DNA of 36,525 nucleotides from an uncultured Pirellulaceae bacterium (GCA_938010615.1 CALLUY010000023.1:1-36525); one strand, 5' to 3'. Positions 22,532 to 31,772 are shown, numbered from the stretch's first letter. Notes: generated by a model from the sequence alone, not told the origin. Made by a program: numbers and translations.

Positions 22532-24382
22532 TTACTCGAAAGCTAAACCGCTTCGAGCAGTTTCATATACTGCCTGGTAGAAGAAGTACTTGTACTGGGC
22601 ATCAAGCAATTGAAGTTCAGCATCGGCAACTGCGGCTTCGTAAATGTTGAGCGTAATCAAGTCGATGTCGCCTTCTTCGAACGAGATACGGCCGAGTTCC
22701 AAAGACTTATTTGTGAGTCGCAAGTTTTCTTTTGACTGTTGGATCTGTTCATCCGCCGCGTTGACGGCGGATGCAGCATCTTGAAGTTCAGCGCGAATTT
22801 TGTCGCTTGTGAAACGGATTTTGGCGTCGATTTGAGTCAGCTTGCCAGACGCTGACTGAATCTTACCGCGTCCTTTGCGTCGCTCGAGCGGGACTTCGTA
22901 GAAGACTCCCAGTTGAAGCTCAAACGGCGTCTTGTCTCCCAAGCTGCTGGTTTCGCCACCGACATCTTGGCCGGCGAAGCCTTTCAAATCGAGCTTGGGC
23001 AATGTCAGGTTTTCGCCGTATTGCCGGTCGATACAAGCCTCCTTGCGCATCGCTTGTAGTTCAAGTAACTCTGGCCGAACAGCGAACGCATTTTCAATGT
23101 CTTGCGCCAATTGGCTCTGTTCAATTCGAGATGATCCGGGGAACAGTTGAGGCAAAAGTTGCTCAGATGCGATCACCGGTTCGCAGTTCGCATCTCTCCA
23201 GAAAATCGACAGCTTGATCGCGGCCTTCTCAAGCGAACGACGGGCTTTGATCAAATCGTTCTTCCGCTTTGCGATCAAACGGTCGTTGTCGATTTGAGCG
23301 ATCTCGGCCAAGTCGCCTTCTTCGACGCGCGTTTTGATTGCAGAGACACGTGTTTCTGCCAGCTGCAATAGCCTTTGCTGAATCTGAGCGGCTTGTCCCG
23401 AGGCTAGCCAATCCCAGTATGCTTGTGTTGCGAAGCGTTGGAACTGAAGCAAACGTGACTCGACGTTCGATTCGACTTGCTCACGTTGGGCATCGGAGGA
23501 AAGCAGTTTTGCACGTCGCTGGTCGATGTCGCGGTCTTTCAATAGTGGAATCGAAAATCCAGCTTTGAGTTCACCACCTTCGTTAGTTTCACGCTCACCG
23601 AACCACGGCTCAAAATTTCCATCGCCAATCCGATAAGTGCCGTAGACTTCGCCGCCACTGTAAAGCGGGCGATTGATGCCGACTCCGTTTCGATACGTTT
23701 GATAGAAACCCAGCGGCTGCGAAATGCTGTGTCCGGAAACGACTCGATCAAACTCGCCCCATGAGGATAGAACTTTTCCGTTCGCTGTTTCAATTTCGCC
23801 AACGGCAATTTCAATCTCCGGATAGCAGGTTTTAACTGATTCGAGAACTTGGTTGAGAGAGAGAGGGGAGGGAGTGCCCGTCAAAACATCTTGTCTCGAA
23901 TTCGACTCAACCAGATTGGAAGATTCTTCCGTGGCTTCGTTCAAGGAGGCCTCTTCGTCGACGGTAGAAATTAATCCTTCAGTTGGCTTTTCTTTTTCGT
24001 CTTGGGAGAATGACGCCAGTTGAATTGGGCTCTTTGCTTTTGCCGTAACTCGACCTTCGCTTCCTGTGAAATGGTTGCTTGAGAGGCTGGTTTCTATGGG
24101 ATGGCGATGAAACGGATTGCTCACTTTGCAGCCAGCAATCGCGGCAACAAAGACAACCAAGCTAACAGAAACACAAAAGCGTACTGTCGAGATCAGAGAA
24201 TCGTTTACTTCGGGATTTTCGGCGGCTTGGCAAGTTTCTTCTTCGATTCTTCCGTCGTCGTCATGACAGGGAAGCCGTTCATTTGACGCCAAACTTCGTA
24301 GCCTAACGAGACGTTGCCCAGCACCACCCAGCCGTTGGTGCGGACTCCTTGTCTTAGAAAACGATCGCTTTCGATTGGCCAT
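22532..24382 (-). CDS. TolC-family outer membrane efflux lipoprotein
   Basis: Up to 616 residues from the ATG at 24382. The real protein probably begins near residue 60, where the lipoprotein signal STVRFCVSVSLVVFVAAIAGC lies. Between 24382 and that signal the only other usable start is a TTG at 24292, and the first ~60 residues overlap the upstream adaptor gene and look unlike protein, so the start is unresolved. The mature part has the long TolC helices: LNQVLESVKTCYPEIEIA, FQRFATQAYWDWLASGQAAQI and LELGRISFEEGDIDLITLN, with a repeat of the helical hairpin unit in each half. It forms the outer-membrane exit channel. It is last in the operon with the HlyD-like adaptor and the ABC protein. 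Confidence 0.88.
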   Translation of the reverse strand: MANRKRSFSKTRSPHQRLGGAGQRLVRLRSLASNERLPCHDDDGRIEEETCQAAENPEVNDSLISTVRFCVSVSLVVFVAAIAGCKVSNPFHRHPIETSLSSNHFTGSEGRVTAKAKSPIQLASFSQDEKEKPTEGLISTVDEEASLNEATEESSNLVESNSRQDVLTGTPSPLSLNQVLESVKTCYPEIEIAVGEIETANGKVLSSWGEFDRVVSGHSISQPLGFYQTYRNGVGINRPLYSGGEVYGTYRIGDGNFEPWFGERETNEGGELKAGFSIPLLKDRDIDQRRAKLLSSDAQREQVESNVESRLLQFQRFATQAYWDWLASGQAAQIQQRLLQLAETRVSAIKTRVEEGDLAEIAQIDNDRLIAKRKNDLIKARRSLEKAAIKLSIFWRDANCEPVIASEQLLPQLFPGSSRIEQSQLAQDIENAFAVRPELLELQAMRKEACIDRQYGENLTLPKLDLKGFAGQDVGGETSSLGDKTPFELQLGVFYEVPLERRKGRGKIQSASGKLTQIDAKIRFTSDKIRAELQDAASAVNAADEQIQQSKENLRLTNKSLELGRISFEEGDIDLITLNIYEAAVADAELQLLDAQYKYFFYQAVYETARSGLAFE

Positions 24383-25569
24383 GCTTCTTCGGTTTCGTCG
24401 GGGGTAACCAATATTCTAAATTCGCCTTTACCGTTGTCGGTCGCGTCCACCGTGGTCACTTTCCCGGTAAACGTCCCGACCGCTAACGACGGCCAACCAG
24501 CGACCTGAACCGCCGGCCATCCTTCAAACTGTAAACGAACTTCTTGGCCGGGTTTGACCAAAGTAATGTCGTTGCCTTTAACGTAAAGTTCGACTGCCTT
24601 TTGTGTTGCCTCTGGAATAATCGTCAGTAGTGAGTCGCCCTGTTTGACGGCATCGCCACGCTCGTTCACATTAAGCCGAAAAATCGTTCCGTCGCGTGGA
24701 GCGGTAATCGTCAGCCGGCTCATCTCCTCAAGCTTCATCTGAACGTCACCAATCTCTTTACGACTCGTTGCAGCACTTCCTAAAGCATCCTGTTGCATCG
24801 CAATCGCGTAGTCGATTTTCGTTTTGGCGATTCGTCGCTTCTCTTCCAGCTCCTCTTGTTTTGCTTTCAACTCGTTTTGCAGTGCCATGACGTCTTGCTG
24901 AATTGATTCAACATCCGCCTGCGTGACGTCCCACTCTTTCTTCAGTTTTTCAATCTCTTTGGCCGGCTTGAGCCCTTTATTAAAGAGACTTTTTTGTCGC
25001 TCGTAGTTCAGCCTCGCTTGAAGTTCTTTCGCCTCGTAAGCTCTAACCTGTCTCTTTTTACCCCTTAGTTTTGCCTCTGACGCCGAAACCATTTCTGTGG
25101 CAGCGCTGATGGCGAAGTCTCTTGCTTCAGTAAATCCCTCGACGTTTTGACCATACGCTTCTGCCTTGACGTTGGCTGTTTCTACTTTCGTTTTAAGTTC
25201 ATCCAGTTGTCCGTTGAGCTGCTCAACCATGTTGGCTGCGAATGGCTGAACTTCCAAAAGGAAGTCGCCTTTCTTGACAACCGAACCCTCGACCAAACCT
25301 TCAGCAATCTGCGCCACAATCCCCTTGGTCGGTGAATTCACTGACTGCTGACGTTCTTGCGGAGCAAACGCAACGACTTGTCCAGTTCCCCTCGAAGTCT
25401 GCTGCCACGGCAAAAATAACATCGCAGGGACCGAAAGGATCAAACCGAACAACAGCAGTTTCGCCAGCCGACGCGCGAAGCGCGACGACTGCACCAAGTG
25501 AATCGCAGACTTGCTATTCTTTGTTGGCGCGACCGGACTAAACCGACTGCTGTGCTTGTTTGTTATCAT
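24205..25569 (-). CDS. HlyD-family periplasmic adaptor (membrane fusion protein)
   Basis: A 454-residue protein. One N-terminal membrane helix (LAKLLLFGLILSVPAMLFLP) is followed by a split biotinyl-lipoyl domain (GIVAQIAEGLVEGSVVKKGDFLLEVQP; later ITAPRDGTIFRLNVNERGDAVKQGD). A long coiled coil of about 170 residues lies between the two halves (from VEQLNGQLDELKTK to VQMKLEEM), then a beta-barrel domain (GNDITLVKPGQEVRLQFEGW). This is the HlyD architecture of type I secretion and related tripartite exporters, bridging inner-membrane ABC protein and outer-membrane TolC. It starts 53 bases after the ABC gene and its 3' end overlaps the annotated 5' end of the TolC gene. Confidence 0.92.
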   Translation of the reverse strand: MITNKHSSRFSPVAPTKNSKSAIHLVQSSRFARRLAKLLLFGLILSVPAMLFLPWQQTSRGTGQVVAFAPQERQQSVNSPTKGIVAQIAEGLVEGSVVKKGDFLLEVQPFAANMVEQLNGQLDELKTKVETANVKAEAYGQNVEGFTEARDFAISAATEMVSASEAKLRGKKRQVRAYEAKELQARLNYERQKSLFNKGLKPAKEIEKLKKEWDVTQADVESIQQDVMALQNELKAKQEELEEKRRIAKTKIDYAIAMQQDALGSAATSRKEIGDVQMKLEEMSRLTITAPRDGTIFRLNVNERGDAVKQGDSLLTIIPEATQKAVELYVKGNDITLVKPGQEVRLQFEGWPAVQVAGWPSLAVGTFTGKVTTVDATDNGKGEFRILVTPDETEEAWPIESDRFLRQGVRTNGWVVLGNVSLGYEVWRQMNGFPVMTTTEESKKKLAKPPKIPK

Positions 25570-25622
25570 CGTATTTTTCGTTGTAAATTCTCAAAGCGAT
25601 AAGGCTTAAAGCCACCAATTGC

Positions 25623-27767
25623 CTAACCGGAATATCTTTCCAGCGTCCAATTTTCGGTTTGCAAGTCCATCGTTTGGCTTGCCCAGCGAGCGATCGACTT
25701 TCGTCCGGTCGAAATGATGACCGTCGTGTCGTCCGTGAAAGACTCCAAACGTGATAGCACATCGGTCGTGTCATCGTCTGACAAACGATCAAGCAAGCCA
25801 TCGACGAACAAAATTCCCGGCTTCGCGATTAAGGCTCGCGCCAACACCAAACGAATCGCTTGCCCTTGCGAAAGCGGATATCCACTGATGCTTAGCCGTG
25901 TCGCGAAACCGTCACTTAGCGTCGACAAGACTTTCCGCATGCCCAGTCGCGCGACGATGTCGTTGACTTTGGCGGACCCGATATTCTCGCGGCCCATTCG
26001 CAAGTTCTCATCGACGGTGCCTTCGAACAGCTCAACCTCGCGCACCAGGCTAATGTTCTCCTGAAGCGATTCGGCACTGAGCGCATCGACTCGATAGTCC
26101 TCCAACAGGACATGACCAGCGCTCGGCTTGAGTTGTCCAACTAGGACTTCTGTCAGTTTTCCACGGAGCAATTCCGATCCGCCGTAGATGGCGTAGGTTT
26201 GTCCGGGAAGGAAGTCGAGATCGACTTCCTGCGGCGTGGTTGCATCAAGTTTCATATTGACCAGCGACACGCCGTCAGCGCCAGGGTCTCGAGCCACCTG
26301 AAGTTTGTCGACTCGTTCAACGGGCAAATCAAACAACTTGCCAAGTTTATCAACCGAAGCCATCAAATCGTAGTAGCTCTCAAGGTCTTTCCCAAGCTTC
26401 GCAAACGATCCGAGGATTACGGTGATGATCAGTTCAGCGGCAACGAGTTGGCCCAGCGTCATTTGTTTTTCGATCACCAGATAGCCGCCCAATGCCAACA
26501 AGACCGTCGCGGCAACAACTTGCATGACCATCGCAAACGAAATCTGCTTGATCAGAATTCGAAAGTGGCTTTGGCGATGGTTGATGTATTGGGCCGCCAG
26601 CTCGTCGGCGCGATTGATCGCGTAACCCAATCCGCCGTTGTATTTAAACGTCGTCGGGTGGCGAACGATCTCCTGAAGCCATGCTGCCGTTTCGTATTTC
26701 AGTTGTGATTCGTCCCTAGCCGTTTTGACAGCCCCTCGTCCGATGAACCAGAGCACAATCGTCATGATCACCAACAGCCCGATGTCATAGCCCAGCAGGA
26801 ACGGGTGATAGAAAGCGAGAACCGTCAGTCCGATTACCGTTTGCAGTCCGAGCATCAACGTTTCAAGCAACAGTTTCGACGTCACCTTTTGAACATTGAC
26901 GATGTCGAAAAAACGGTTCACCAGTTCAGTGCCGTGATACTTCTTCCATGTCGAAAGCGGCACACGCGTCAGTCGATAAGAAAGGTCTTCAACCGTTCGC
27001 ACGAAAAGTTTCCGCTGAATGGTCTCTGTCACTACCGTCATCAACACGCTCAAGCCCGCTCGAAAACCGAGAAAGACCAGCACGATTAAGGACAACACGA
27101 TCAGTGGCTGCAAGGTTCGGCCGTAAGCAATCGTGTTCACGACGGCTTCTACCGCCAGCGGCATCGTCAAGCTAAGAAGGCCGATAATGATCGAGTAAAT
27201 TAGGATTACTCGCACGTCTTGTGCTTCTGGCTTTAGCAACGCCACGAAACGACGAAACGGCTTCATCGGCGCTGAGAGCGTTCCCGTTTGATAATGAAAC
27301 CTAGATGCGTTTTCTGCCGCCAGCATCGGCTGGATTAGCAACCAATGAAACTTTTTGTTTTCGTCCTGCTGAAAAAGCTTTCGCAACGCTCCAAAGGAAA
27401 CTGTTTTGTCTTCGCCGTTTTGATTGATCAAAAACCGGTTCCGTGGCTTTGCAGCCTTAATCAGAAAGGCGTTGCCCGATCCGTTGGGCGATGGGGCCGT
27501 TTTGGCTAAAGCGATTCCTGCGTCACCAACGGTATGTGCGAGTTCACGCAGCGCCCCGGACATCTCTCGAAAACGAATCCCGAAGTGTTTTCCGATCGCG
27601 TTTAGCTCTTCGACTTCGCCAACGGTCACGCCATCTTGATTGAGATCGGCCAGACTTGGGAAGACCTTGTTCGCCGAAAACGCGATCCCAAGATGCTCGC
27701 AAATGCGTTGCATCAAACCAGCGATTTCATTGCTGGAAATTCGGTTGTCAGGGAGTAATTCGGGCAC
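25623..27767 (-). CDS. HlyB-like ABC exporter protein with degenerate ATPase domain
   Basis: A 714-residue protein from a GTG start. Residues 1-165 resemble the N-terminal C39-peptidase-like domain of HlyB/bacteriocin exporters, with no obvious catalytic Cys in the expected place. Membrane helices span ~185-455 (IYSIIIGLLSLTMPLAVEAVVN, LVVIEKQ region near 430). The ATPase domain is recognisable from fold order but has lost its key residues. Walker A is YGGSELLRGKLTE (528-540), lacking the GxxGxGKS/T pattern. The Q-loop is SLVREVELFEGT with no Gln. The signature is LSQGQ (632-636). Walker B is ILFVDGLLD, with Gly657 replacing the catalytic Glu. The H-loop is IISTGRKS with no His. ATP hydrolysis is doubtful. 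It is first in the operon with HlyD-like and TolC proteins. Confidence 0.88.
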   Translation of the reverse strand: MPELLPDNRISSNEIAGLMQRICEHLGIAFSANKVFPSLADLNQDGVTVGEVEELNAIGKHFGIRFREMSGALRELAHTVGDAGIALAKTAPSPNGSGNAFLIKAAKPRNRFLINQNGEDKTVSFGALRKLFQQDENKKFHWLLIQPMLAAENASRFHYQTGTLSAPMKPFRRFVALLKPEAQDVRVILIYSIIIGLLSLTMPLAVEAVVNTIAYGRTLQPLIVLSLIVLVFLGFRAGLSVLMTVVTETIQRKLFVRTVEDLSYRLTRVPLSTWKKYHGTELVNRFFDIVNVQKVTSKLLLETLMLGLQTVIGLTVLAFYHPFLLGYDIGLLVIMTIVLWFIGRGAVKTARDESQLKYETAAWLQEIVRHPTTFKYNGGLGYAINRADELAAQYINHRQSHFRILIKQISFAMVMQVVAATVLLALGGYLVIEKQMTLGQLVAAELIITVILGSFAKLGKDLESYYDLMASVDKLGKLFDLPVERVDKLQVARDPGADGVSLVNMKLDATTPQEVDLDFLPGQTYAIYGGSELLRGKLTEVLVGQLKPSAGHVLLEDYRVDALSAESLQENISLVREVELFEGTVDENLRMGRENIGSAKVNDIVARLGMRKVLSTLSDGFATRLSISGYPLSQGQAIRLVLARALIAKPGILFVDGLLDRLSDDDTTDVLSRLESFTDDTTVIISTGRKSIARWASQTMDLQTENWTLERYSG

Positions 27768-28203
27768 GTTCAGTGTCTTTCAGGAATCGCAAACTGGGAG
27801 TCCGCCCGACTCGGTGAAGTCGGTTCAGCGCGGAGTACTGGAAACTAAAGGTTAGGTTTGAACTAAGCACTTGCCCGCATTTGCAGGTGCGAAATCATTG
27901 CTTTTCTGAACAGTTATGAACCATTAGTCAAAATTCCCGAAACCCAGTACGCTGAAACCGTCATGCCAACCGTAATACCGTTGCTTTCCATTTTCAAGGT
28001 TTGTGTTTCATTCATGACTTCGCCAGTCGCTGCTAAGGGGTTCGTTGTTTGATTAACAACTTATACGTCCTCAGGTACCTATTGATCCAATAGATAAACA
28101 CTTACTGATATATTCAAAAAATAAATACATCAAAAACCGCCTCGTTTGGAGCCGTTGAATTGAAAACTGGGCTCCATAAGCCGCCGGCTGCTGTCGCTTT
28201 TGT
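27768..28203. promoter_or_regulatory. Intergenic region upstream of secretion operon, 436 bp
   Basis: Separates the NhaR-like gene end from the ABC operon start, both on the minus strand, so it should carry the operon promoter. It includes an AT-rich part (28080-28135) and a possible hairpin GGAGCC/GGCTCC (near 28147-28173) that may terminate the NhaR transcript. No gene was recognised here. Confidence 0.4.
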
Positions 28204-29115
28204 CTATTCCGTGGTCCCAAACAGGTTGTCACGAGCAAATTCTGAAATCTTGACAACGGCAGGATGCTTCAATCGTTTCTCAATCGAGATCGCGTAAAAC
28301 CGCTCCACGAGTTCGGGAAGCCTTCCGACAACTTTGACTGAATACTGTTTGCAGACGTCGTCTTCGATCGCAGTGGGAGTCATGAACAAGCCGTGCCCTT
28401 CTTGTCCAAACACTTTGAGAACTGCACTGTCTTCAAATTCATGCGAAATCTTTGGGTAGATTTCGTTGTCGTCAAACCATTGCTCAAGCTGGCGTCGCAA
28501 CGTCGTATTTTGTGTTGGCAACAACATCGGAGCGCCGTTGAGCGACTGTGGAAAATTCTTTTTGTACTTTCTCGCCAGCTTGCTCGATCCATAGACAGTC
28601 ACGCCACATTTCCCGAGCAAGTGATTGAAGGCCCGGACATGGTTGTCGGGAGTGAGTGGACGGTCAGCGATGACGACGTCCAATCGGTGCATCGCCAGCT
28701 CTCCAAGCAATTCGTTCAATTTTCCTTCGAAACAGACGATCTGATATTCATTCTGTGCGCATTCAAGCGCGGGCCGAAGTAGTTCGTAGGCCACCAGTTT
28801 CGGTAGCGCTCCTTGCACGCCAACCAGGAATCTGGACCTGTCTGTGTTGGTTCGGTTGTGAAGCACATCAGCCAACTCCTGTCCAAGCCCAAAGATTTCA
28901 TCAGCGTACCGATAGACCAGTTGACCGGTCTCGGTCAGGACGAGGTTCCTTCCAGATCGCTCAAACAATTGGTGGCCAACAGCTTTTTCAAGCTTCTTGA
29001 TCTGGCTGCTAAGCGTCGGCTGCGCGAGATGCAGAACTTCGGCGGCGCGAGAGACGCCACCTTCTTTTGCAACGGTCCAGAAGTACAGCAGGTGGTGATA
29101 GTTTAGCCAGTCCAT
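28204..29115 (-). CDS. nhaR: LysR-family transcriptional activator, NhaR-like
   Basis: A 303-residue LysR-type regulator. The N-terminal helix-turn-helix is AEVLHLAQPTLSSQIKKLEK (residues ~26-45), in the context NYHHLLYFWTVAKEGGVSRAA and followed by LVYRYADEIFGLGQELADVL. This wording closely matches NhaR (NYNHLYYFWHVYKEGSV; LVYRYADKMFTLSQEM), as do HRLDVVIADRPL, KCGVTVYGSSK and LVERFYAISIEKRLKHPAV. E. coli NhaR activates a Na+/H+ antiporter gene in response to Na+, but no antiporter gene is in view. It is the last gene of an operon: its ATG lies 3 bases after the stop of the HugZ-like gene, with AGAGG as a possible ribosome site. Confidence 0.88.
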   Translation of the reverse strand: MDWLNYHHLLYFWTVAKEGGVSRAAEVLHLAQPTLSSQIKKLEKAVGHQLFERSGRNLVLTETGQLVYRYADEIFGLGQELADVLHNRTNTDRSRFLVGVQGALPKLVAYELLRPALECAQNEYQIVCFEGKLNELLGELAMHRLDVVIADRPLTPDNHVRAFNHLLGKCGVTVYGSSKLARKYKKNFPQSLNGAPMLLPTQNTTLRRQLEQWFDDNEIYPKISHEFEDSAVLKVFGQEGHGLFMTPTAIEDDVCKQYSVKVVGRLPELVERFYAISIEKRLKHPAVVKISEFARDNLFGTTE

Positions 29116-29118
29116 CGT

Positions 29119-29898
29119 TCAACCTCTTGCTTCTTCCACCATCGCGACCAGGACTTTGCGGACTTCCATCGGAGAGTTTACGATTTTCGTAAATCCGATT
29201 CGTCCACCTCGCGATTTCGATTCGATGTTCATGCGGACGTTGAATCCGTACCGATCAACAGTCGTCATTCGGGCGGTGTCGGCCTCTAAACCGAGATGCT
29301 TTTGGATCAGTAAGACCATCGAGTCGACGTGGTCCTCGTTCATGTGATCGATGATATCGCGAGCTGATTCGGCCAACGGATCTGGTTCCGCCGCGGCATA
29401 GTCAGTGGCTGTTACCCAGCCCATCACTCCGAAACCGCCGACAAGATAGATGTCCCTAACCGCCATGCGATAGAAACCGAAATCGCCGAAGCCAGCCCAC
29501 TGACCGGATTCAGGGTGAGCCGCAAGATACGGAGCGGCGACACTTTCTTCGTCGGTTTGCTCGACGAGTGCAAAGTCTCCCATCAAAGAAATCCTCGCAG
29601 CACCAAGCGGCGATCCTGATTGCTCGGCAACCAACAATGTCGCTCGTGGATCGGCTCGCAGGTTTTTCGTGTGCATCGCCATTTGGCTGATCAGCACGAT
29701 CGGATTGCCGGAATCGTCAATCGCGTATGGCATCACTGATCCAAACGGATAGCCGGGATGCTTCACCGACATCGTCGAAAGGCTGCTGGCGCCTCCGATA
29801 TGCATTAGTGTTCGAGCACGTTCGGCGAGCGTCGGTTCTGGAGCGGTTGGTTGCGACGAACCACTCGAATCGTGAAAGGAATCAGATTTCTTGGCCAT
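29119..29898 (-). CDS. HugZ-like heme/FMN-binding split-barrel protein (PNPOx-like plus DUF2470)
   Basis: A 259-residue protein of the heme-utilisation HugZ type. Residues ~22-165 form a pyridoxamine-phosphate-oxidase-like split barrel: AERARTLMHIGGASSLSTMS, GYPFGSVMPYAID, ISQMAMHTKNLRADPRATLLV and GDFGFYRMAVRDIYLVGGFG. Residues ~175-255 are a DUF2470-type domain with DIIDHMNEDHVDSMVLL, whose His residues bind heme in relatives, and VDRYGFNVRM. Family members degrade or bind heme or handle flavin; the exact activity is not readable. The gene lies 5 bases after the Gfo/Idh gene and 3 bases before the NhaR-like gene, indicating one operon. Confidence 0.87.
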   Translation of the reverse strand: MAKKSDSFHDSSGSSQPTAPEPTLAERARTLMHIGGASSLSTMSVKHPGYPFGSVMPYAIDDSGNPIVLISQMAMHTKNLRADPRATLLVAEQSGSPLGAARISLMGDFALVEQTDEESVAAPYLAAHPESGQWAGFGDFGFYRMAVRDIYLVGGFGVMGWVTATDYAAAEPDPLAESARDIIDHMNEDHVDSMVLLIQKHLGLEADTARMTTVDRYGFNVRMNIESKSRGGRIGFTKIVNSPMEVRKVLVAMVEEARG

Positions 29899-29903
29899 TG
29901 GGT

Positions 29904-31301
29904 TTACTTCAATTCCCAGCCGGCACGATAGGTACCTTTGATGATTCGATCGGCCTCGTCAGAGTTGGTGACGCTCATCGAATCGTGGTCCCATTCGATT
30001 TTCTTGCCCAGCCGTAGCGCCACGACGCCCAGCAGCGTGATCTCCGTCAGATGAGCACCGTATTCAAAGTTCGAACTTGCCGCGGGTCCGCCGCGAGCGG
30101 CATCGATCCAGTCCTGATGATGTCCGTTGGTGACGGCAAGCGTTGAGGCAGGTTCCTTAAAGTTCTCTTTCAGTTCCGGCTCGAGCAATTCCGGACCGGC
30201 GGAGTAGGCTCGGTCCATGATGCGACCTTTATCACCAACGAACATGACGCCGCGATCCGGTAGTTCGGCGTCTCCCATGACGTCTGGCTTTTTCGGTTTT
30301 GGCCCGCCGCTGTACCAAGTGATTTTGACAGGCGGCTTGTCTCCGCGAGCGGGGAACTCGAAGTAGCCAAGTTCGCCGTGAGGGATGATGGTGTCGTCCA
30401 TGAATCCGGCCGGATGCATCTCGACGCTGGTTGGTGTTGGGAGATCGAGTGCCCAAACCGCCGCATCAAGATCATGGCACCCGAAGTCTCCCATTGCTCC
30501 AAGGCCATAGTCCCAGAAGTCTCGCCATGCGACGGGAGCATAGGCTGAATGAAAGTCCACTTTCTCGCGTGGGCCGAGCCACAGATCCCAGTCGAGGCCT
30601 TTCGGGATCGGCATGGCCTTCTTTGGTCGTGCATTGATCGTCGGAGTCCATCGCGATGCAGGAACCCACGCGTGATACTCTCGTACGTCGCCGATTACTC
30701 CGGCTTTGACCCATTCGACCATTTGACGAACGTCTTTGCTGGAGTGACCTCCGTTTCCAAGCTGCGTTGCGACGCCAGTTTCTTTGGCGACTTTCGCGAC
30801 AAGTCGTGCTTCGGCAATGTTGTGCGTCAATGGTTTTTCGCAGTACACATGTTTGCCTTCTCGCATCGCACGCAAACTAATCAAAGCATGCAAGTGGTCA
30901 GGCGTCGCGCAAAGGATTGCGTCGACATCTTTGGCTTCTTCGCTGTCAAAGAATTTCCGATAGTCTTGATGATGTCGGCATTTGTGTTCGTGCTTGGCAT
31001 TGGAGTAATGTTCGTCAATCGCAGCGGCGACTGGCAGTCGGCCAGCAACGCCTTTGTAGTAAAAGCTTTCCAGATCCCAATGCTCGGCCGGATCGACGAC
31101 ATCAGAGATCGTAACGCCTTCGAGTTTCATCAGCTCTTTTGCGTTTTGAAATCCTCGGCCTCCAGCGCCGATGATTGCAACATTCACTTGATCGCTTGGC
31201 GCGGTGTGGCCTGAACCTCCGAGCACATGTCGTGGAACGATGGAGACCGATGCTGCCGCAGCGGCAGACGATTTGAGAAACTTGCGTCGTGAAGTAGTCA
31301 T
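29904..31301 (-). CDS. Tat-exported Gfo/Idh/MocA-family oxidoreductase
   Basis: A 465-residue protein. The N-terminal Tat signal is SRRKFLKSSAAAAASVSIV. The NAD(P)-binding Rossmann fold has VAIIGAGGRGFQNA (41-54) and the conserved EKP motif in HVYCEKPLTHN (Glu155, Lys156, Pro157). The C-terminal domain includes WRDFWDYGLGAMGDFGCHDLDAAVWAL, with the Gly-rich and His-containing active-site segment typical of the large planctomycete/verrucomicrobial Gfo/Idh group. Such enzymes oxidise or reduce sugars or sugar derivatives, often with tightly bound cofactor when exported. The substrate is unknown. It is first in the operon with HugZ-like and NhaR-like genes, an unexpected combination whose logic is unclear. 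Confidence 0.93.
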   Translation of the reverse strand: MTTSRRKFLKSSAAAAASVSIVPRHVLGGSGHTAPSDQVNVAIIGAGGRGFQNAKELMKLEGVTISDVVDPAEHWDLESFYYKGVAGRLPVAAAIDEHYSNAKHEHKCRHHQDYRKFFDSEEAKDVDAILCATPDHLHALISLRAMREGKHVYCEKPLTHNIAEARLVAKVAKETGVATQLGNGGHSSKDVRQMVEWVKAGVIGDVREYHAWVPASRWTPTINARPKKAMPIPKGLDWDLWLGPREKVDFHSAYAPVAWRDFWDYGLGAMGDFGCHDLDAAVWALDLPTPTSVEMHPAGFMDDTIIPHGELGYFEFPARGDKPPVKITWYSGGPKPKKPDVMGDAELPDRGVMFVGDKGRIMDRAYSAGPELLEPELKENFKEPASTLAVTNGHHQDWIDAARGGPAASSNFEYGAHLTEITLLGVVALRLGKKIEWDHDSMSVTNSDEADRIIKGTYRAGWELK

Positions 31302-31492
31302 GCGTCGATTTCAGATACAGGTTGAAGAGGCTTTCTCCGTCCAACCAGTTTAGCAGTCAATTGCATGAAAGTACGAGCCCGAAGCTCAAGAGGAAATTGC
31401 ATGGTTTGGATTTGCAGTATTCAGTACTGAAAGCACCGCATGCATTTGCCATTCGAGCTGAGGTGGCATAAGCCTCTGGCTTGTGATCGTGC

Positions 31493-31557
31493 TTAGTGCT
31501 TAGTGCTTCGTGTTTAGTGCTTCGTGTTTAGTGCTTCGTGTTTAGTGCTGAAAGCAC
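31493..31557. repeat. 14-bp tandem repeat array ending in a hairpin
   Basis: TTAGTGC occurs at 31493, 31500, 31514, 31528 and 31542. The last three intervals are exactly 14 bases and the repeat unit is TTAGTGCTTCGTGT. The array ends with GTGCT-GAA-AGCAC (31545-31557). Confidence 0.93.
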
Positions 31558-31772
31558 GGCATGTTGTAGCCATGGACGCAAGTCCATGGAAAACGTTGAC
31601 AACAATCGGTAGTCCTGAAAGGACGACAGGAAAATCGCGGTCGTGCGATGCTTGGCTCCTGCCGTGCCTTCGGCACTCTACGGCGACTCATTCACTCTAG
31701 CCACGGACTTACGTCCATGGCTAATACAAGTCGTCACTTCGTGACTGAAGTTGCAAACGTTTTAATTCACAA

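Noticed and set aside
30549-31214. 221-codon plus-strand ORF antisense to the Gfo/Idh gene
   Set aside because: It lies wholly within a gene with unmistakable motifs on the other strand.
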